A stretch of DNA of 64,000 nucleotides from the NCBI RefSeq assembly GCF_030287405.1, contig NZ_JASVVV010000003.1:310001-374000 (forward strand), in the 5' to 3' direction. The notes beneath the pieces are model-generated. The model did no database searches, was not told the origin of the DNA, and saw nothing but the letters and a program-made list of their open reading frames with translations. The translations under genes were made by a program, and so were the position numbers. Positions 8,273 through 16,479 of the stretch are shown here, one piece after another. The stretch's first letter is position 1, and each line of letters starts with the position of its first letter. This stretch comes from Halalkalicoccus sp. NIPERK01 (GTDB taxonomy: Archaea; Halobacteriota; Halobacteria; Halobacteriales; Halalkalicoccaceae).

Positions 8273-8603
8273 TAAGTGATGGGTGGGGACCCCGTGTGAG
8301 TCCGCCCGGTGGGCAATCAGCGTACGGCCGATCACATGACCCCTATCGTCGCCGCGACTGTCGTATCCGGTCGATACCGCGACGAGGGTCGAGAAGCACG
8401 TCTTCGAGGCGGTCGTCCTGCCGTCGGATCGTTCGGAACGCGATCGAACGACCGAACGGGTGTGACGCGACGTCGCCCGGTCGCCACGCCCAGCGCCAGC
8501 GCCGTACGGCCCGACACGCGAGACTTCGCCGGCCTCCTCGCCCGATTGCCCGATCGCCCGATCGAATCGAGGGGCTAAACTGCCTTCCGATCGAGAGACG
8601 ACC
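8273..8603. other. Gene-free region upstream of the Rieske gene
   Basis: No convincing gene was seen in these 331 bases. The only structure noted is a short 8-base near-tandem CCCGATTG, CCCGATCG, CCCGATCG at about 8541-8564, and a TATA-like GGGGCTAAAC ending at 8580, about 25 bases before the Rieske gene start and therefore probably its promoter. Confidence 0.5.
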
Positions 8604-9041
8604 ATGAGCGGTCGCCACCGATTGACGAGCGTCGAGACGGTCGAGGAGGAGGGCGCGTGGTTGTTCACGGTCCGTGACGACCACGGCGAGGACGTGGAGG
8701 TGTTCCTCGTTCCCTGTGTGGACGCGGACGGTTCCGGGATCGAGGCGTGGGTCAACAGCTGTACCCACGAGGCCCAGTCGCTCTACCGCGAGGGCGTCGG
8801 TGCGGTGGTCCGCGACGGCGGGGTCGTCTGCCCGAAACACGGGTCGATCTTCGACACCTGCTCGGGCTACTGCGACAACGGTCCCGCGGCCGAGACGACC
8901 CTCCCCGCCGTCGAGGTGAGCGTCGAGGACGGACAGGTCTACCTGACCGACGACGACGTTCGGTTCCTCCACGAGGGCGCGAGCCGCGACGACGAGGACG
9001 ACGACGGCGGGCCGAGTTCGACCTCGCACCTCCGGCTGTGA
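8604..9041 (+). CDS. Rieske [2Fe-2S] domain protein
   Basis: The 145-residue protein has a Rieske-type cluster site: CTH near residues 53-55 and CPKHG near residues 75-79, giving the C-x-H ... C-x2-H ligand pattern. The motif GSIFDTCSGYCDNGPA follows, with extra cysteines. There is no signal peptide or membrane span, so it is probably a soluble cytoplasmic ferredoxin-like electron carrier or the small component of an oxygenase. No oxygenase gene is adjacent. The C-terminus is strongly acidic. It seems to be a single-gene unit with its own TATA-like box. Confidence 0.85.
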   Translation: MSGRHRLTSVETVEEEGAWLFTVRDDHGEDVEVFLVPCVDADGSGIEAWVNSCTHEAQSLYREGVGAVVRDGGVVCPKHGSIFDTCSGYCDNGPAAETTLPAVEVSVEDGQVYLTDDDVRFLHEGASRDDEDDDGGPSSTSHLRL

Positions 9042-9159
9042 GTCTTCAGCAGTCCTGTCGTCCGCGGCGGGTATCGCCCGGCGCGACACGCCCGACCACA
9101 ACCCTTCACTCGGTCGAGTACGTCGGTTTCAAGTCACCGGCGTGCCTCGGTACTCGTCC

Positions 9160-9354
9160 ATGAAGCCCGCACCACGCGTCGAGCCCTGGGTCGTGAAACT
9201 GCTCACGGCGGCGCTGGTCGTCATCGCCCTCGCCCTCGTCGCGATCGTCGTCCTCCTGTTCGTCGGACTTGGACGGCTCGCGGACCTCGTCGAGGCGATC
9301 GAGGGGACCGGGCTGATGGCGTCCACCGTCGCCGTGGCTCGTCGTGCTCGATGA
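9160..9354 (+). CDS. Small single-span membrane protein
   Basis: A 64-residue protein starting MKPAPRVEPWVVKLLTAALV, with one long hydrophobic segment (about residues 13-37) and a short polar tail. An in-frame start six codons earlier exists, but this ATG is followed by more typical composition. There is no recognisable domain. The end is uncertain: a second hydrophobic stretch continues in another frame just downstream, so this may be the front of a longer, frameshifted gene. Confidence 0.5.
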   Translation: MKPAPRVEPWVVKLLTAALVVIALALVAIVVLLFVGLGRLADLVEAIEGTGLMASTVAVARRAR

Positions 9355-9643
9355 GATGGAACCCGGCCTCGTCACGTGGGCGATCGCCTTCGTCATCGGC
9401 GGGCCGACCGACATCGACTCCCCCCGGAGCGGTCGATGCATTCGCGTATCCGTCGACGCCGATTCTGACGTGGGCGACCCTCCTCGTCTTTCCGGGCTGC
9501 AATCTCCCCGTATAGGTCCGTCCCATCGGCACTTATGCCGTTCCTACCCCCACACGGGGTCGGGATCGACTGCATGGACTCGTCCGTTGCCGGCCGGGTA
9601 TAGTCGCCACATAATAAGGTATCACCGTGACGATAGGTAGGTC
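9355..9643 (+). other. Intergenic region with possible decayed membrane-protein remnant
   Basis: No intact gene was accepted here. Two short hydrophobic stretches appear in different plus-strand frames: EPGLVTWAIAFVIGGPTDID at about 9361-9420 and FAYPSTPILTWATLLVFPGC at about 9441-9500. They could be pieces of a frameshifted gene continuing from 9160-9354, or chance. The region ends with a TATA-like CATAATAAGG (9609-9618) serving the next gene. Confidence 0.3.
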
Positions 9644-9772
9644 ATGCCCCTTCAGCACGACGCCGCGAGTCGGGTTTCGGCGTACTACCGGTCGGACGGT
9701 CTCGAACTCCGGGACGCCACCTCCCCGGAGGCGTGGCTGTTCGCCGCCCACCCCGTCGAGATCGAACAGTAA
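9644..9772 (+). CDS. 42-residue haloarchaeal small protein
   Basis: The product starts MPLQHDAASRVSAYYRSDGL and contains YYRSDGLELRDATSPEAWLF, a pattern I recognise from short conserved haloarchaeal proteins in which a YYR.DGLELRD segment precedes PEAWL/I. Length (42 residues), bias and a TATA-like box 26-35 bases before the ATG all fit a real leaderless gene. Function is unknown. It lies between an uncertain membrane-protein gene and the convergent gene ending at 9889. Confidence 0.65.
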   Translation: MPLQHDAASRVSAYYRSDGLELRDATSPEAWLFAAHPVEIEQ

Positions 9773-9888
9773 CCGGCCCACACTGTCGGTCATGGGGACG
9801 TCAACGGCGATAGTCGATGTGAACAGTACCAGCGTGGTACCTGCCCGTCTTCGTCACCGGCGAGTTGCGTATATATGACCCGACGGTA

Positions 9889-10314
9889 TCAGACCTCCGT
9901 CGCCCACGCGACGTAGTCCGCCGGCCGTTCGTAGACCGTCCGGAAGCAGCGCTCGACGAAGCCCGCGAGTCGGTCCTCGTCCGCGAACGTCCCGACGCGA
10001 ACGTTCGTCCCCGCCGCGTTCTCGGGGCTGGTCAGGCTCTCGATGGAGAAGTCCGGGAACTCGTTCAGCAGGGATTCGAGCCGGTCGAGTTCCCCGTCGG
10101 TGCAGTCGAGGTTCACCAGCCCGGCGCCGGAATCGGACGCCGGCTGACTCGCGGGATCGTCGTCCCCGTCCCCCTCGCCGACCTGGATCCACGTCGGCTC
10201 GTCGGCCTCCGCCTCGAGGGTACAGAACGGGCTCTCGCGGGCGCGGTGGGCGGCGATCGCGTCCGCGAACAGCGTTCGGCGCTCCTCGTCCGACTCGGCA
10301 CGGAATCTCGTCAT
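9889..10314 (-). CDS. Conserved-looking haloarchaeal protein of unknown function
   Basis: This 141-residue soluble acidic protein starts MTRFRAESDEERRTLFADAI. A central low-complexity acidic segment (GEGDGDDDPASQPASDSGAG) divides an N-terminal part with FCTLEAEADEPTWIQVGEGD from a C-terminal part ending CFRTVYERPADYVAWATEV. No catalytic motif is visible. It is on the same strand as the YeiH-type exporter, 38 bases downstream of it, so they may be co-transcribed. I do not assign a function. Confidence 0.7.
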   Translation of the reverse strand: MTRFRAESDEERRTLFADAIAAHRARESPFCTLEAEADEPTWIQVGEGDGDDDPASQPASDSGAGLVNLDCTDGELDRLESLLNEFPDFSIESLTSPENAAGTNVRVGTFADEDRLAGFVERCFRTVYERPADYVAWATEV

Positions 10315-10352
10315 ACCCCGACTACGCGAGCGAGACCAAAAGGCCGACGGAA

Positions 10353-11333
10353 CTACAGGAGGGCGCGGACGACGAGCAGCGTCACGAGGCTGATCACGCA
10401 GAAGGCACACAGGACGGTCACGACCGGCGTCAGGCCGCTCTCGCGCATCCGTGCCGGCCGGATCTCGAAGCCGAGCCCGACGAACGCGAGGACGAACAGC
10501 CACTCGGAGGTGCGCCCGATCCCCTCCAGCGAGGCGGGCGTCAGTACGCCGAGGTTCGCGACGAGCGCGACCAGCAGGAAGCCGACGAGGAACTTCGGGA
10601 ACTGGAGCCAGAGGCGCTTGATCCCCGGATCGTTCGCCTTCCGGGTCGCGTAGCCGATCGAGTACGCGACGACGACCGCGCCCAAGAGGGTGTTCCGCGC
10701 GAGCTTCGTCACCGTCGCCCACTGGCCCGCCTCCGGCGAGTGGGCGAAACCGGCCGCGGCGACCGGGCCGGTGCTGAACATGCTCAGGCCGGCCCAGACG
10801 CCGAACTCCCGCGCGTTGAGCGCCAACAGGTCCCCGAGGATCGGATAGAGCACGAGGGTGATCGCGTCGAAGAAGACGATCGTCGCGGCCGCGTAGGTGA
10901 GCTGATCGCCTCGCGCGTCGACGACCTGTCCGACCGCCGCGACCGCGGAGACCCCACAGATGCTCGTCCCCGCGGCGAGCAGCGAGGCGGTCTTCCCGTG
11001 AAGGCCGAAGACGCCGCGGGCGATCGCCTCGACCAGCAGGAGGCCGAACGCGACCGTCCCGACGACCAACGCGACGACCCGCGGGCCGGCGCCGATCAGC
11101 TCCTCGATCGCGATCGATGCGCCCAGCAGCACGATCCCCGTCTCGAGGAAGAGCTTGTGGTTCTCGACGCCGCGGGCGGCCCACGACGGTACGCCGACGA
11201 GGTTGCCGATCAGGACGCCCGCGACGATCGCGAGAACGAGGTCGTTCACCCCCACGGCGGCCGCGGTGCTTCGGGTCCCGGCGCCGACGAGAACCAGCGT
11301 CGCTATTCCCGGAAGATGCTGCCGCAACCCCAT
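10353..11333 (-). CDS. YeiH-family putative sulfate exporter (PSE family membrane protein)
   Basis: The 326-residue protein has about ten hydrophobic spans. Family landmarks are NHKLFLETGIVLLGASIAIE, LAAGTSICGVSAVAAVGQVV and FVGLGFEIRPARMRESG. The family is annotated as putative sulfate exporters, though substrates are rarely proven. The ATG at 11333 gives the usual family length and overlaps the stop of a 45-residue protein upstream (TGATG), which suggests translational coupling. The frame is open further upstream, but that part lacks membrane character. Confidence 0.85.
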   Translation of the reverse strand: MGLRQHLPGIATLVLVGAGTRSTAAAVGVNDLVLAIVAGVLIGNLVGVPSWAARGVENHKLFLETGIVLLGASIAIEELIGAGPRVVALVVGTVAFGLLLVEAIARGVFGLHGKTASLLAAGTSICGVSAVAAVGQVVDARGDQLTYAAATIVFFDAITLVLYPILGDLLALNAREFGVWAGLSMFSTGPVAAAGFAHSPEAGQWATVTKLARNTLLGAVVVAYSIGYATRKANDPGIKRLWLQFPKFLVGFLLVALVANLGVLTPASLEGIGRTSEWLFVLAFVGLGFEIRPARMRESGLTPVVTVLCAFCVISLVTLLVVRALL

Positions 11334-11470
11334 CAGATCGTCTGGAGCAACCAGTGTAGTCCGACGACGGCGAGTCCGAGCGCCACTGCCTGCCATCCCC
11401 GATCGAGCCGCTCCCATCGAGCGATCACGTGCCCTCTCTGACCCGATTCGGGGCGTCGTTTCGGTTCCAT
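11333..11470 (-). CDS. Small single-span protein coupled to the YeiH exporter
   Basis: A 45-residue protein starts MEPKRRPESGQRGHVIARWE and ends with a hydrophobic segment (WQAVALGLAVVGLHWLLQTI). The basic front and one C-terminal span suggest a small tail-anchored membrane protein. Its TGA shares bases with the exporter ATG, so the two are almost certainly translated together. It might be an accessory subunit or a coupling leader. No family is recognised. Confidence 0.6.
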   Translation of the reverse strand: MEPKRRPESGQRGHVIARWERLDRGWQAVALGLAVVGLHWLLQTI

Positions 11471-11605
11471 TCTCGTCCGTACTCCTCCCGTCCGTGACTT
11501 CACCGTGTCGTTTCGGCCCGCGAGTGTTGCCGAGTTCTGATACACGTCTACCGGCCGTGTCGGAGTTCCTGTACCTCTTTGGTGCTGGAGGCGGGAGGGG
11601 GGGAC

Positions 11606-12229
11606 ATGGCACAGCCACAGATCCTGATCGTCGGCGCGCCCGGCGCGGGCAAGGGGACCCAGAGTTCGAACATCGCCGAGGAGTACGGGGTCGAACACGT
11701 CACGACGGGGGACGCGCTGCGGGCGAACAAGGACATGGAGACGGAGTACGGGACGCCGCGGGAGTACATGGAGGCGGGCGAACTCGTCCCCGACGAACTC
11801 GTCAACGCGATCGTCCGCGAGGCGCTCGACTCCGCCGACGGCTACGTGTTGGACGGCTACCCGCGAAACGAGTCGCAGGTCGAGTACCTCCAGGGGATCA
11901 CCGACCTCGACGTGGTGCTATATCTCGACGTCCCGAAAGAGGAACTCGTCCACCGCCTGACGGGTCGGCGCGTCGACCCCGAGACGGGCGAGAACTACCA
12001 CACGGAGTACGACATGCCCGACGACGAGGAGGTCCGCGAGCGCCTCGTTCAGCGCGACGACGACACTGAGGACACCGTCAAGGAGCGCCTGCGGGTCTTC
12101 GAGGAGAACACTGCGCCGGTCATCGAACACTACGAGGACCACGAGGGGTTCGTCCGGATCGACGGCGAGCAGAGCCCTGACGAGGTCTGGAACGACATCA
12201 GGGACGCGATCGACGAGCGCGTCGAGTAA
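11606..12229 (+). CDS. adk: Adenylate kinase
   Basis: The 207-residue enzyme interconverts ATP plus AMP with two ADP. The P-loop GAPGAGKGT is near residues 9-17, followed by [10 protein letters not shown] (AMP-binding region), [14 protein letters not shown] and the lid segment [20 protein letters not shown]. An upstream in-frame start exists, but [10 protein letters not shown] is the normal family N-terminus. In haloarchaea adk commonly follows secY directly; here it follows an accessory block. Its last codons are part of a 29-base direct repeat. Confidence 0.96.
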   Translation: MAQPQILIVGAPGAGKGTQSSNIAEEYGVEHVTTGDALRANKDMETEYGTPREYMEAGELVPDELVNAIVREALDSADGYVLDGYPRNESQVEYLQGITDLDVVLYLDVPKEELVHRLTGRRVDPETGENYHTEYDMPDDEEVRERLVQRDDDTEDTVKERLRVFEENTAPVIEHYEDHEGFVRIDGEQSPDEVWNDIRDAIDERVE

Positions 12230-12312
12230 ACAGGTTGATTACGCACCGATTTAGAGAGAGATATCCGCTTCAGTGGGAACTGTCGCGTCGAGTAAACAGG
12301 TTGATTACGCAC
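12218..12312 (+). repeat. 29-base exact direct repeat spanning the adk stop codon
   Basis: The same 29 bases occur at 12218-12246 and 12284-12312, 66 bases apart. The repeat starts CGCGTCGAGTAAACAGGTTG. The first copy contains the last three sense codons and the stop of adk; the second lies in the gap before the next gene and repeats them as non-coding sequence. It looks like a short tandem duplication of the adk 3' end. Confidence 0.9.
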
Positions 12313-12331
12313 GATTTCCTACGGCGGGGTA

Positions 12332-13249
12332 ATGGGACGAACCGCGGAGAAGGTACAGACCCTCGTCGACGAGAACCCCGACATGGAGGGCGCGCTCGCG
12401 GTCGTGTTGCGCGAATCCGACGGGGGCAGTGGGGAGGTCGAGTGGGCGGACGTCCGCGACGAGATCTCCAGTGGGCAGTGGGGACGGCTGATCGAGAAGG
12501 GGATCCTCGTCGACGGAGTCGACGGGTTCGAGGTCCGCGACCCCGAGGAGGTCCGTTCGGTCGTCGACAGCGACGTGACCCCGGCGGCGACGACGGCCAC
12601 GAGCGACGACGGGGATGGTGAGGAGTCGAGCTGGTCGAAGTGGGACAAGATGGCCGCCGGCGGGGTCGCGCTGACCTTCCTGGGGTACGCGTGGGGCCCC
12701 GCACGGGACACCATCGGCGGGGCGATGGACGTGTTGCTGGGCCCGCTGAACGCCGTGCTCCCGTTTTACGCCGTGATCCTCGTTCTCGCCATGCTGACGG
12801 GGCTGTACTCCTCGCTGTTGCAGGCGAACCTGATGGACACCTCGAAGATGAGCGAGTACCAGGGCAAGATGAAGGCGATCCAGGAGAAGCGAGAGCGCGC
12901 GAAAGAGCGCGGCGACGACGAGGCCATGGAGCGCATCCAGGAGGAGCAGATGGAGGCGATGGGCGAGCAGATGGGGATGCTCAAAGAGCAGTTCCGGCCG
13001 ATGGTCTGGATCATGCTGCTCACCATCCCTGTGTTCCTCTGGATGTACTGGATGGTCGGCGCCCGCGGCGCCGACGCGCACCTCCAGGAGGTCGGCGGGG
13101 TCGTGATGCCGCTGGTCGGACAGGTCGGGTGGACCAGCGGCGTCGTCGGCCCGATGCAGGCGTGGATCGTCTGGTACTTCGTCTGCTCGATGGCGTTCAC
13201 CCAGATCATGCGCAAGTCGCTCAACATCAGCACGACGCCGACGGGCTGA
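12332..13249 (+). CDS. DUF106 / YidC-Oxa1-like membrane protein
   Basis: The 305-residue protein starts with an acidic helical domain (about residues 1-95), then a span near 105-120, a span near 140-155 (FYAVILVLAMLTGLYSSLLQ), a charged coiled coil (MSEYQGKMKAIQEKRERAKE and onward, about 172-220) and two or three C-terminal spans (MVWIMLLTIPVFLWMYWMVG). This is the archaeal DUF106 layout, related to YidC/Oxa1/Get1 insertases, with a membrane-flanked coiled coil. It probably helps insert membrane proteins, which suits its usual place near secY. The N-terminal soluble domain is an addition to the core fold. Confidence 0.88.
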   Translation: MGRTAEKVQTLVDENPDMEGALAVVLRESDGGSGEVEWADVRDEISSGQWGRLIEKGILVDGVDGFEVRDPEEVRSVVDSDVTPAATTATSDDGDGEESSWSKWDKMAAGGVALTFLGYAWGPARDTIGGAMDVLLGPLNAVLPFYAVILVLAMLTGLYSSLLQANLMDTSKMSEYQGKMKAIQEKRERAKERGDDEAMERIQEEQMEAMGEQMGMLKEQFRPMVWIMLLTIPVFLWMYWMVGARGADAHLQEVGGVVMPLVGQVGWTSGVVGPMQAWIVWYFVCSMAFTQIMRKSLNISTTPTG

Positions 13250-13291
13250 CCGGATAGAAACTTCTTTTAGCCTCTCCGGGCGAGAGTGGAT

Positions 13292-13870
13292 ATGTTACTC
13301 ACCGTCTCCGGACCGCCGGGCAGCGGCAAGAGCACCGCCGCGTCCGGCCTCGCCACGGCGCTCGGCTACGAGCACGTAAGCGGTGGCGACGTCTTTCGCG
13401 AACTCGCGGCCGAACGCGGCCTCTCGCTCTCGGAGTTCAACGCCCTCGCCGAGGAGGACGACGCCATCGACCGCGACCTCGACCGGCGACTGCGCGAACT
13501 CGCCGCCGAGCGCGAGGACCTCGTCCTCGAGTCCCGACTCGCCGGCTGGATGGCCGGCGAGCACGCCGACCTCCGGGTCTGGCTCAACGCGCCGATCGAC
13601 GTTCGAGCGGCGCGGATCGCCGACCGGGAGGACAAGCCCGTCGGGCAGGCACGCGAGGAGACGCTGACCCGGGCCGAGAGCGAGGCGCTTCGCTACGAGG
13701 GGTACTACGGGATCGACATCTCGGACCTCTCGATCTACGATCTGGCACTCAATACCGCCCGCTGGGGTCCCGAGGAGACCACCGACCTGCTCGTGGTCGC
13801 CGCCGAGCGCTACGACCCCGACACCGACGAGGGCGGTTTCCCGGTGACCGACGTCCGCTACGAGTTCTGA
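13292..13870 (+). CDS. cmk: Cytidylate kinase (archaeal type)
   Basis: This 192-residue enzyme phosphorylates CMP/dCMP. It opens [20 protein letters not shown] with a P-loop at residues 7-14, followed by [20 protein letters not shown], an arginine-containing [20 protein letters not shown] and a lid-like [16 protein letters not shown]. The ATG was chosen because a TATA-like CTTCTTTTAG lies about 25 bases upstream, giving a leaderless mRNA. The last A of its TGA is the first base of the cbf5 ATG. Confidence 0.93.
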   Translation: MLLTVSGPPGSGKSTAASGLATALGYEHVSGGDVFRELAAERGLSLSEFNALAEEDDAIDRDLDRRLRELAAEREDLVLESRLAGWMAGEHADLRVWLNAPIDVRAARIADREDKPVGQAREETLTRAESEALRYEGYYGIDISDLSIYDLALNTARWGPEETTDLLVVAAERYDPDTDEGGFPVTDVRYEF

Positions 13871-14739
13871 TGCTCCGCGACCCGCCCGACGAGCGCTCGC
13901 TCGACTCCCTCGTCGAGTTCGGCGTGGTCAACCTCGACAAGCCGCCCGGCCCCTCGGCCCACCAGGTCTCGGGCTGGCTGCGCGACATGCTCGGCGTCGA
14001 GAAGGCCGCCCACGCCGGCACCCTCGATCCGAAGGTGACGGGCTGCCTCCCCGTCCTGACGGGCACCGCGACCCGCCTCGCGCCCGCCTTTCTGGAGGGC
14101 GAGAAGGAGTACGTCGCGGTGCTCGAACTCCACGGGCCGGCGCCGGCGGACGTCGAGTCGGTCGTCTCCGAGTTCGAGGGCGACCTCTACCAGAAACCGC
14201 CGCGGAAGAGCGCGGTCTCCCGGCGCCTCCGCGTCCGGACCGTCCACGAACTCGACCTGTTAGAGGTTCGAGAACGGAAAGCCCTCCTCCGAATCCGCTG
14301 TGAGAGCGGGACGTACATCAGAAAACTCTGTCACGACGTCGGCCTCGCGCTGGGGACGGGCGCGCACATGGGCCACCTCCGGCGGACCGCGACGACGCCG
14401 TTCGTCGACACCTCGCTGTGTTCGCTGTACGACCTGGCCGACGCGATCGCGTTCGCCGGAGAGGGCGACGAGGCCCCCCTCAGGGACCTCGTCGAACCCG
14501 GCGAGCGTGCGCTCGCGCACCTCCCACGGGTGACGATCGCGCCGAGCGCCGCCCGCGAGGTCGCCCACGGCGCGCAGGTCTACGCGCCGGGCGTCATCGA
14601 CGCCGAGGGCGATCCCGACGAGGAGCCGCTCGTCGCCTGCTACACGCCCGACGGGCCGGCGATCTGTCTCGGCCGCTTAGTAGGGAATCCCGACGCCGAT
14701 TCCGGCCGCGTGGTCGCGCTCGAACGCGTGCTGGTCTAG
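13870..14739 (+). CDS. cbf5: tRNA/rRNA pseudouridine synthase Cbf5 (TruB family)
   Basis: The 289-residue protein is the catalytic subunit of the archaeal H/ACA system and also modifies tRNA U55. The catalytic motif HAGTLDPKVTGCLPV is near residues 48-62, with the active-site Asp in LDP, followed by KEYVAVLELHG, YQKPPRKSAVSRRLRVR and ESGTYIRKLCHD. The C-terminal third is a PUA RNA-binding domain (EVAHGAQVYAPGV). It is coupled to cmk (TGATG). Its stop shares a CTAG with the stop of the convergent hydrolase gene. Confidence 0.95.
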   Translation: MLRDPPDERSLDSLVEFGVVNLDKPPGPSAHQVSGWLRDMLGVEKAAHAGTLDPKVTGCLPVLTGTATRLAPAFLEGEKEYVAVLELHGPAPADVESVVSEFEGDLYQKPPRKSAVSRRLRVRTVHELDLLEVRERKALLRIRCESGTYIRKLCHDVGLALGTGAHMGHLRRTATTPFVDTSLCSLYDLADAIAFAGEGDEAPLRDLVEPGERALAHLPRVTIAPSAAREVAHGAQVYAPGVIDAEGDPDEEPLVACYTPDGPAICLGRLVGNPDADSGRVVALERVLV

Positions 14740-15575
14740 TCGAGAAAGTCGATCAGGCGCTCGGCGAACTCGTCGGGTCGCTCGCGTGGCACCCAGTGCC
14801 CGGCATCGGAGACGAGCCAGCACTCGGCGTCCATCCGTTCCGCGGCCCTGTAGGACCACCGGGGCGGGAACACCTCGTCCTCGCGCCCGTGGACGAACCA
14901 CGTCGGGGCGTCGACCTCCCCGAGCCGGGTCCGGTAGTCCGTTCGAAACCCGCTCGAACCCACCTCGTGGCGTCGCCAACTCCGGTAGGCTCGCCCGGCG
15001 TTGGGCTGCTGGACGAGCCGGTAGACCTCGTCTACGACTTCCGAGGGGAGCGCGTTGGGGTCGCTCACGATCCCTCCGAGGCTCGCCTTCGTCAGCCGGC
15101 GGCTCCGCCGGAGGGCCGCGATCGAGAGTCGGTTCAGCGCCGGCAACCGCGAGAGGGCGTAGGTGAGCCGGCCGTTCGGCAACTCCCTGCCGAGGCCGTA
15201 GCTCGCGACGGCCACCAGCCGATCGACCCGCTCGGGCGAGCGAAGCGCGAGGCCGAGCGCGACGCCCCCGCCGACCGACAGCCCCACGAGGCTCGCCCGG
15301 TCGATCCCGACCGCGTCCATGAACGACTCGACGACGGCGACGTGGCGCTTGGTGCTGTAGGCGACGTCGGGGCTGTCGCTGTCGCCGTACCCCAGTAGGT
15401 CCGGCGCGAACACGCGACAGCGCTCGGCGAGCGGGTCGATCACGCCGCCCCACGAGAGATGGGCGGCGTCGATCAGCCCGCCGTGGAGCAGGAGGACGGG
15501 CGGGCCGCCGTCACCGGCTCGTAGGTAGCGCATCCGATAGCCGTCGACGTCGGCGTACCGCTCGGTGGCTTCCAC
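14736..15575 (-). CDS. Alpha/beta-hydrolase fold enzyme
   Basis: The 279-residue protein has the hydrolase fold signatures: oxyanion-hole VLLLHGGLIDAAHLSWGG near residue 30, nucleophile elbow GLSVGGG, acid-bearing FVHGREDEVFPPRW and catalytic histidine in SDAGHWVPRERP. Substrate is unknown; the family includes esterases, haloperoxidases and meta-cleavage hydrolases. GTG at 15575 was chosen because it lies just before the conserved start of the fold and there is no ATG nearby. It is transcribed away from the HTH_10 gene at 15660 and converges on cbf5. Confidence 0.8.
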   Translation of the reverse strand: MEATERYADVDGYRMRYLRAGDGGPPVLLLHGGLIDAAHLSWGGVIDPLAERCRVFAPDLLGYGDSDSPDVAYSTKRHVAVVESFMDAVGIDRASLVGLSVGGGVALGLALRSPERVDRLVAVASYGLGRELPNGRLTYALSRLPALNRLSIAALRRSRRLTKASLGGIVSDPNALPSEVVDEVYRLVQQPNAGRAYRSWRRHEVGSSGFRTDYRTRLGEVDAPTWFVHGREDEVFPPRWSYRAAERMDAECWLVSDAGHWVPRERPDEFAERLIDFLD

Positions 15576-15659
15576 GCCGCCCGGTTCGGCCGCGACCGTC
15601 GAGTGCCTTTCGATACCGAGGGGAACAATCGTTATGGTCTCGCGGGCGCAGGCTCCTGC

Positions 15660-16385
15660 ATGATCGACATCGCCATGGACATGGAGCAGTACGACTGCCC
15701 GTTCATCGACACGACCGACGAGTACGAGGTGGCGTTCTCGGCGCTCCACTGGCACTTCGACACGGCGAGCGAGCGCCTCGAAACCCGGATGATCGTCGAG
15801 GCCGACTCCTACATCGAACTCGAACGGGCGCTGGCGGCGCTCCGCGAGCACGACCGCCTCCACGAGTGCGACTCGTTCATGACACACGGAGACACCGGTC
15901 TCGTCCGAACCGTCATCGGCGAGACCAACGCCATGCGGACGATCCGCGAGAACGGCGGCTACATCACCGGCCCGTTCCACATCGAGGACGGACGCGAGTG
16001 CTGGGAGGTGGGCTTCGACGACGAACGGCTCGCCGACGACACGCTGTCGGATCTCGAACGCGAGAACGAGTTCGCCGTGACCGAACGCGAGACGGTCTCG
16101 CCCGAGGAACTGTTCGACGTGCTTCGAAACGCCGGTCCTGCCTCGGAGTTGCTCGCCGCCTGCCGCTCGCTCTCCGTGACCGAACGCGAGACGCTCTCGG
16201 TCGCGGTCGACCGGGGCTACTTCGAGACGCCGAGGGGGGAGACGCTCTCCTCGCTCGGCGACCGGTTCGGGATCTCGGACACGGCGGTCTCGAACAACCT
16301 GCGCCGGGCGGAGCGAAAGCTCCTCTCACGCGTGGTCGCCGCGGCGGCCCGACTCGACGAGTCGGAAAACGACACCCTTAATTGA
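15660..16385 (+). CDS. HTH_10-family transcriptional regulator (Bat-like), dispersed fourth copy
   Basis: The 241-residue protein has a sensor-like N-terminal two-thirds (MIDIAMDMEQYDCPFIDTTD, later HGDTGLVRTVIGETNAMRTI) and a C-terminal HTH_10 domain (LSVTERETLSVAVDRGYFET, then LSSLGDRFGISDTAVSNNLR). A second ATG five codons in is possible. It is only distantly similar to the three tandem copies at 5220-7614. The start is 84 bases from the divergent hydrolase start, and the shared gap contains facing TATA-like sequences around CAATCGTTATGGTC, so it may control that hydrolase. Confidence 0.85.
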   Translation: MIDIAMDMEQYDCPFIDTTDEYEVAFSALHWHFDTASERLETRMIVEADSYIELERALAALREHDRLHECDSFMTHGDTGLVRTVIGETNAMRTIRENGGYITGPFHIEDGRECWEVGFDDERLADDTLSDLERENEFAVTERETVSPEELFDVLRNAGPASELLAACRSLSVTERETLSVAVDRGYFETPRGETLSSLGDRFGISDTAVSNNLRRAERKLLSRVVAAAARLDESENDTLN

Positions 16386-16408
16386 TCGACGGGCGTTGTC
16401 CGAAACGC

Positions 16409-16479
16409 GGGACCGTGGGGTAGTGGTATCCTCTGCCGATGGGGTCGGTAGGACCTGAGTTCGACTCTCAGCGGTCCCA
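16409..16479 (+). tRNA. tRNA-Pro (anticodon GGG)
   Basis: The 71 bases fold as a full cloverleaf. The acceptor stem pairs GGGACCG with CGGTCCC and discriminator A is at 16479. The D-loop AGTGGTA is standard. The anticodon stem TGCCG/CGGTA encloses the loop ATGGGGT with anticodon GGG at 16441-16443. The T stem CTGAG/CTCAG has loop TTCGACT. CCA is not encoded, and no intron is present. Copies of its 3' end recur just downstream. Confidence 0.93.

Noticed and set aside
8541-8564. Short near-tandem of CCCGATTG/CCCGATCG units
   Set aside because: Three units only, in a GC-rich region with many GATCG words; no sign of function.
9344-9640. 98-codon plus-strand frame
   Set aside because: Only its first 25 residues look protein-like; the rest is not of coding type, so it was recorded only as a possible remnant.
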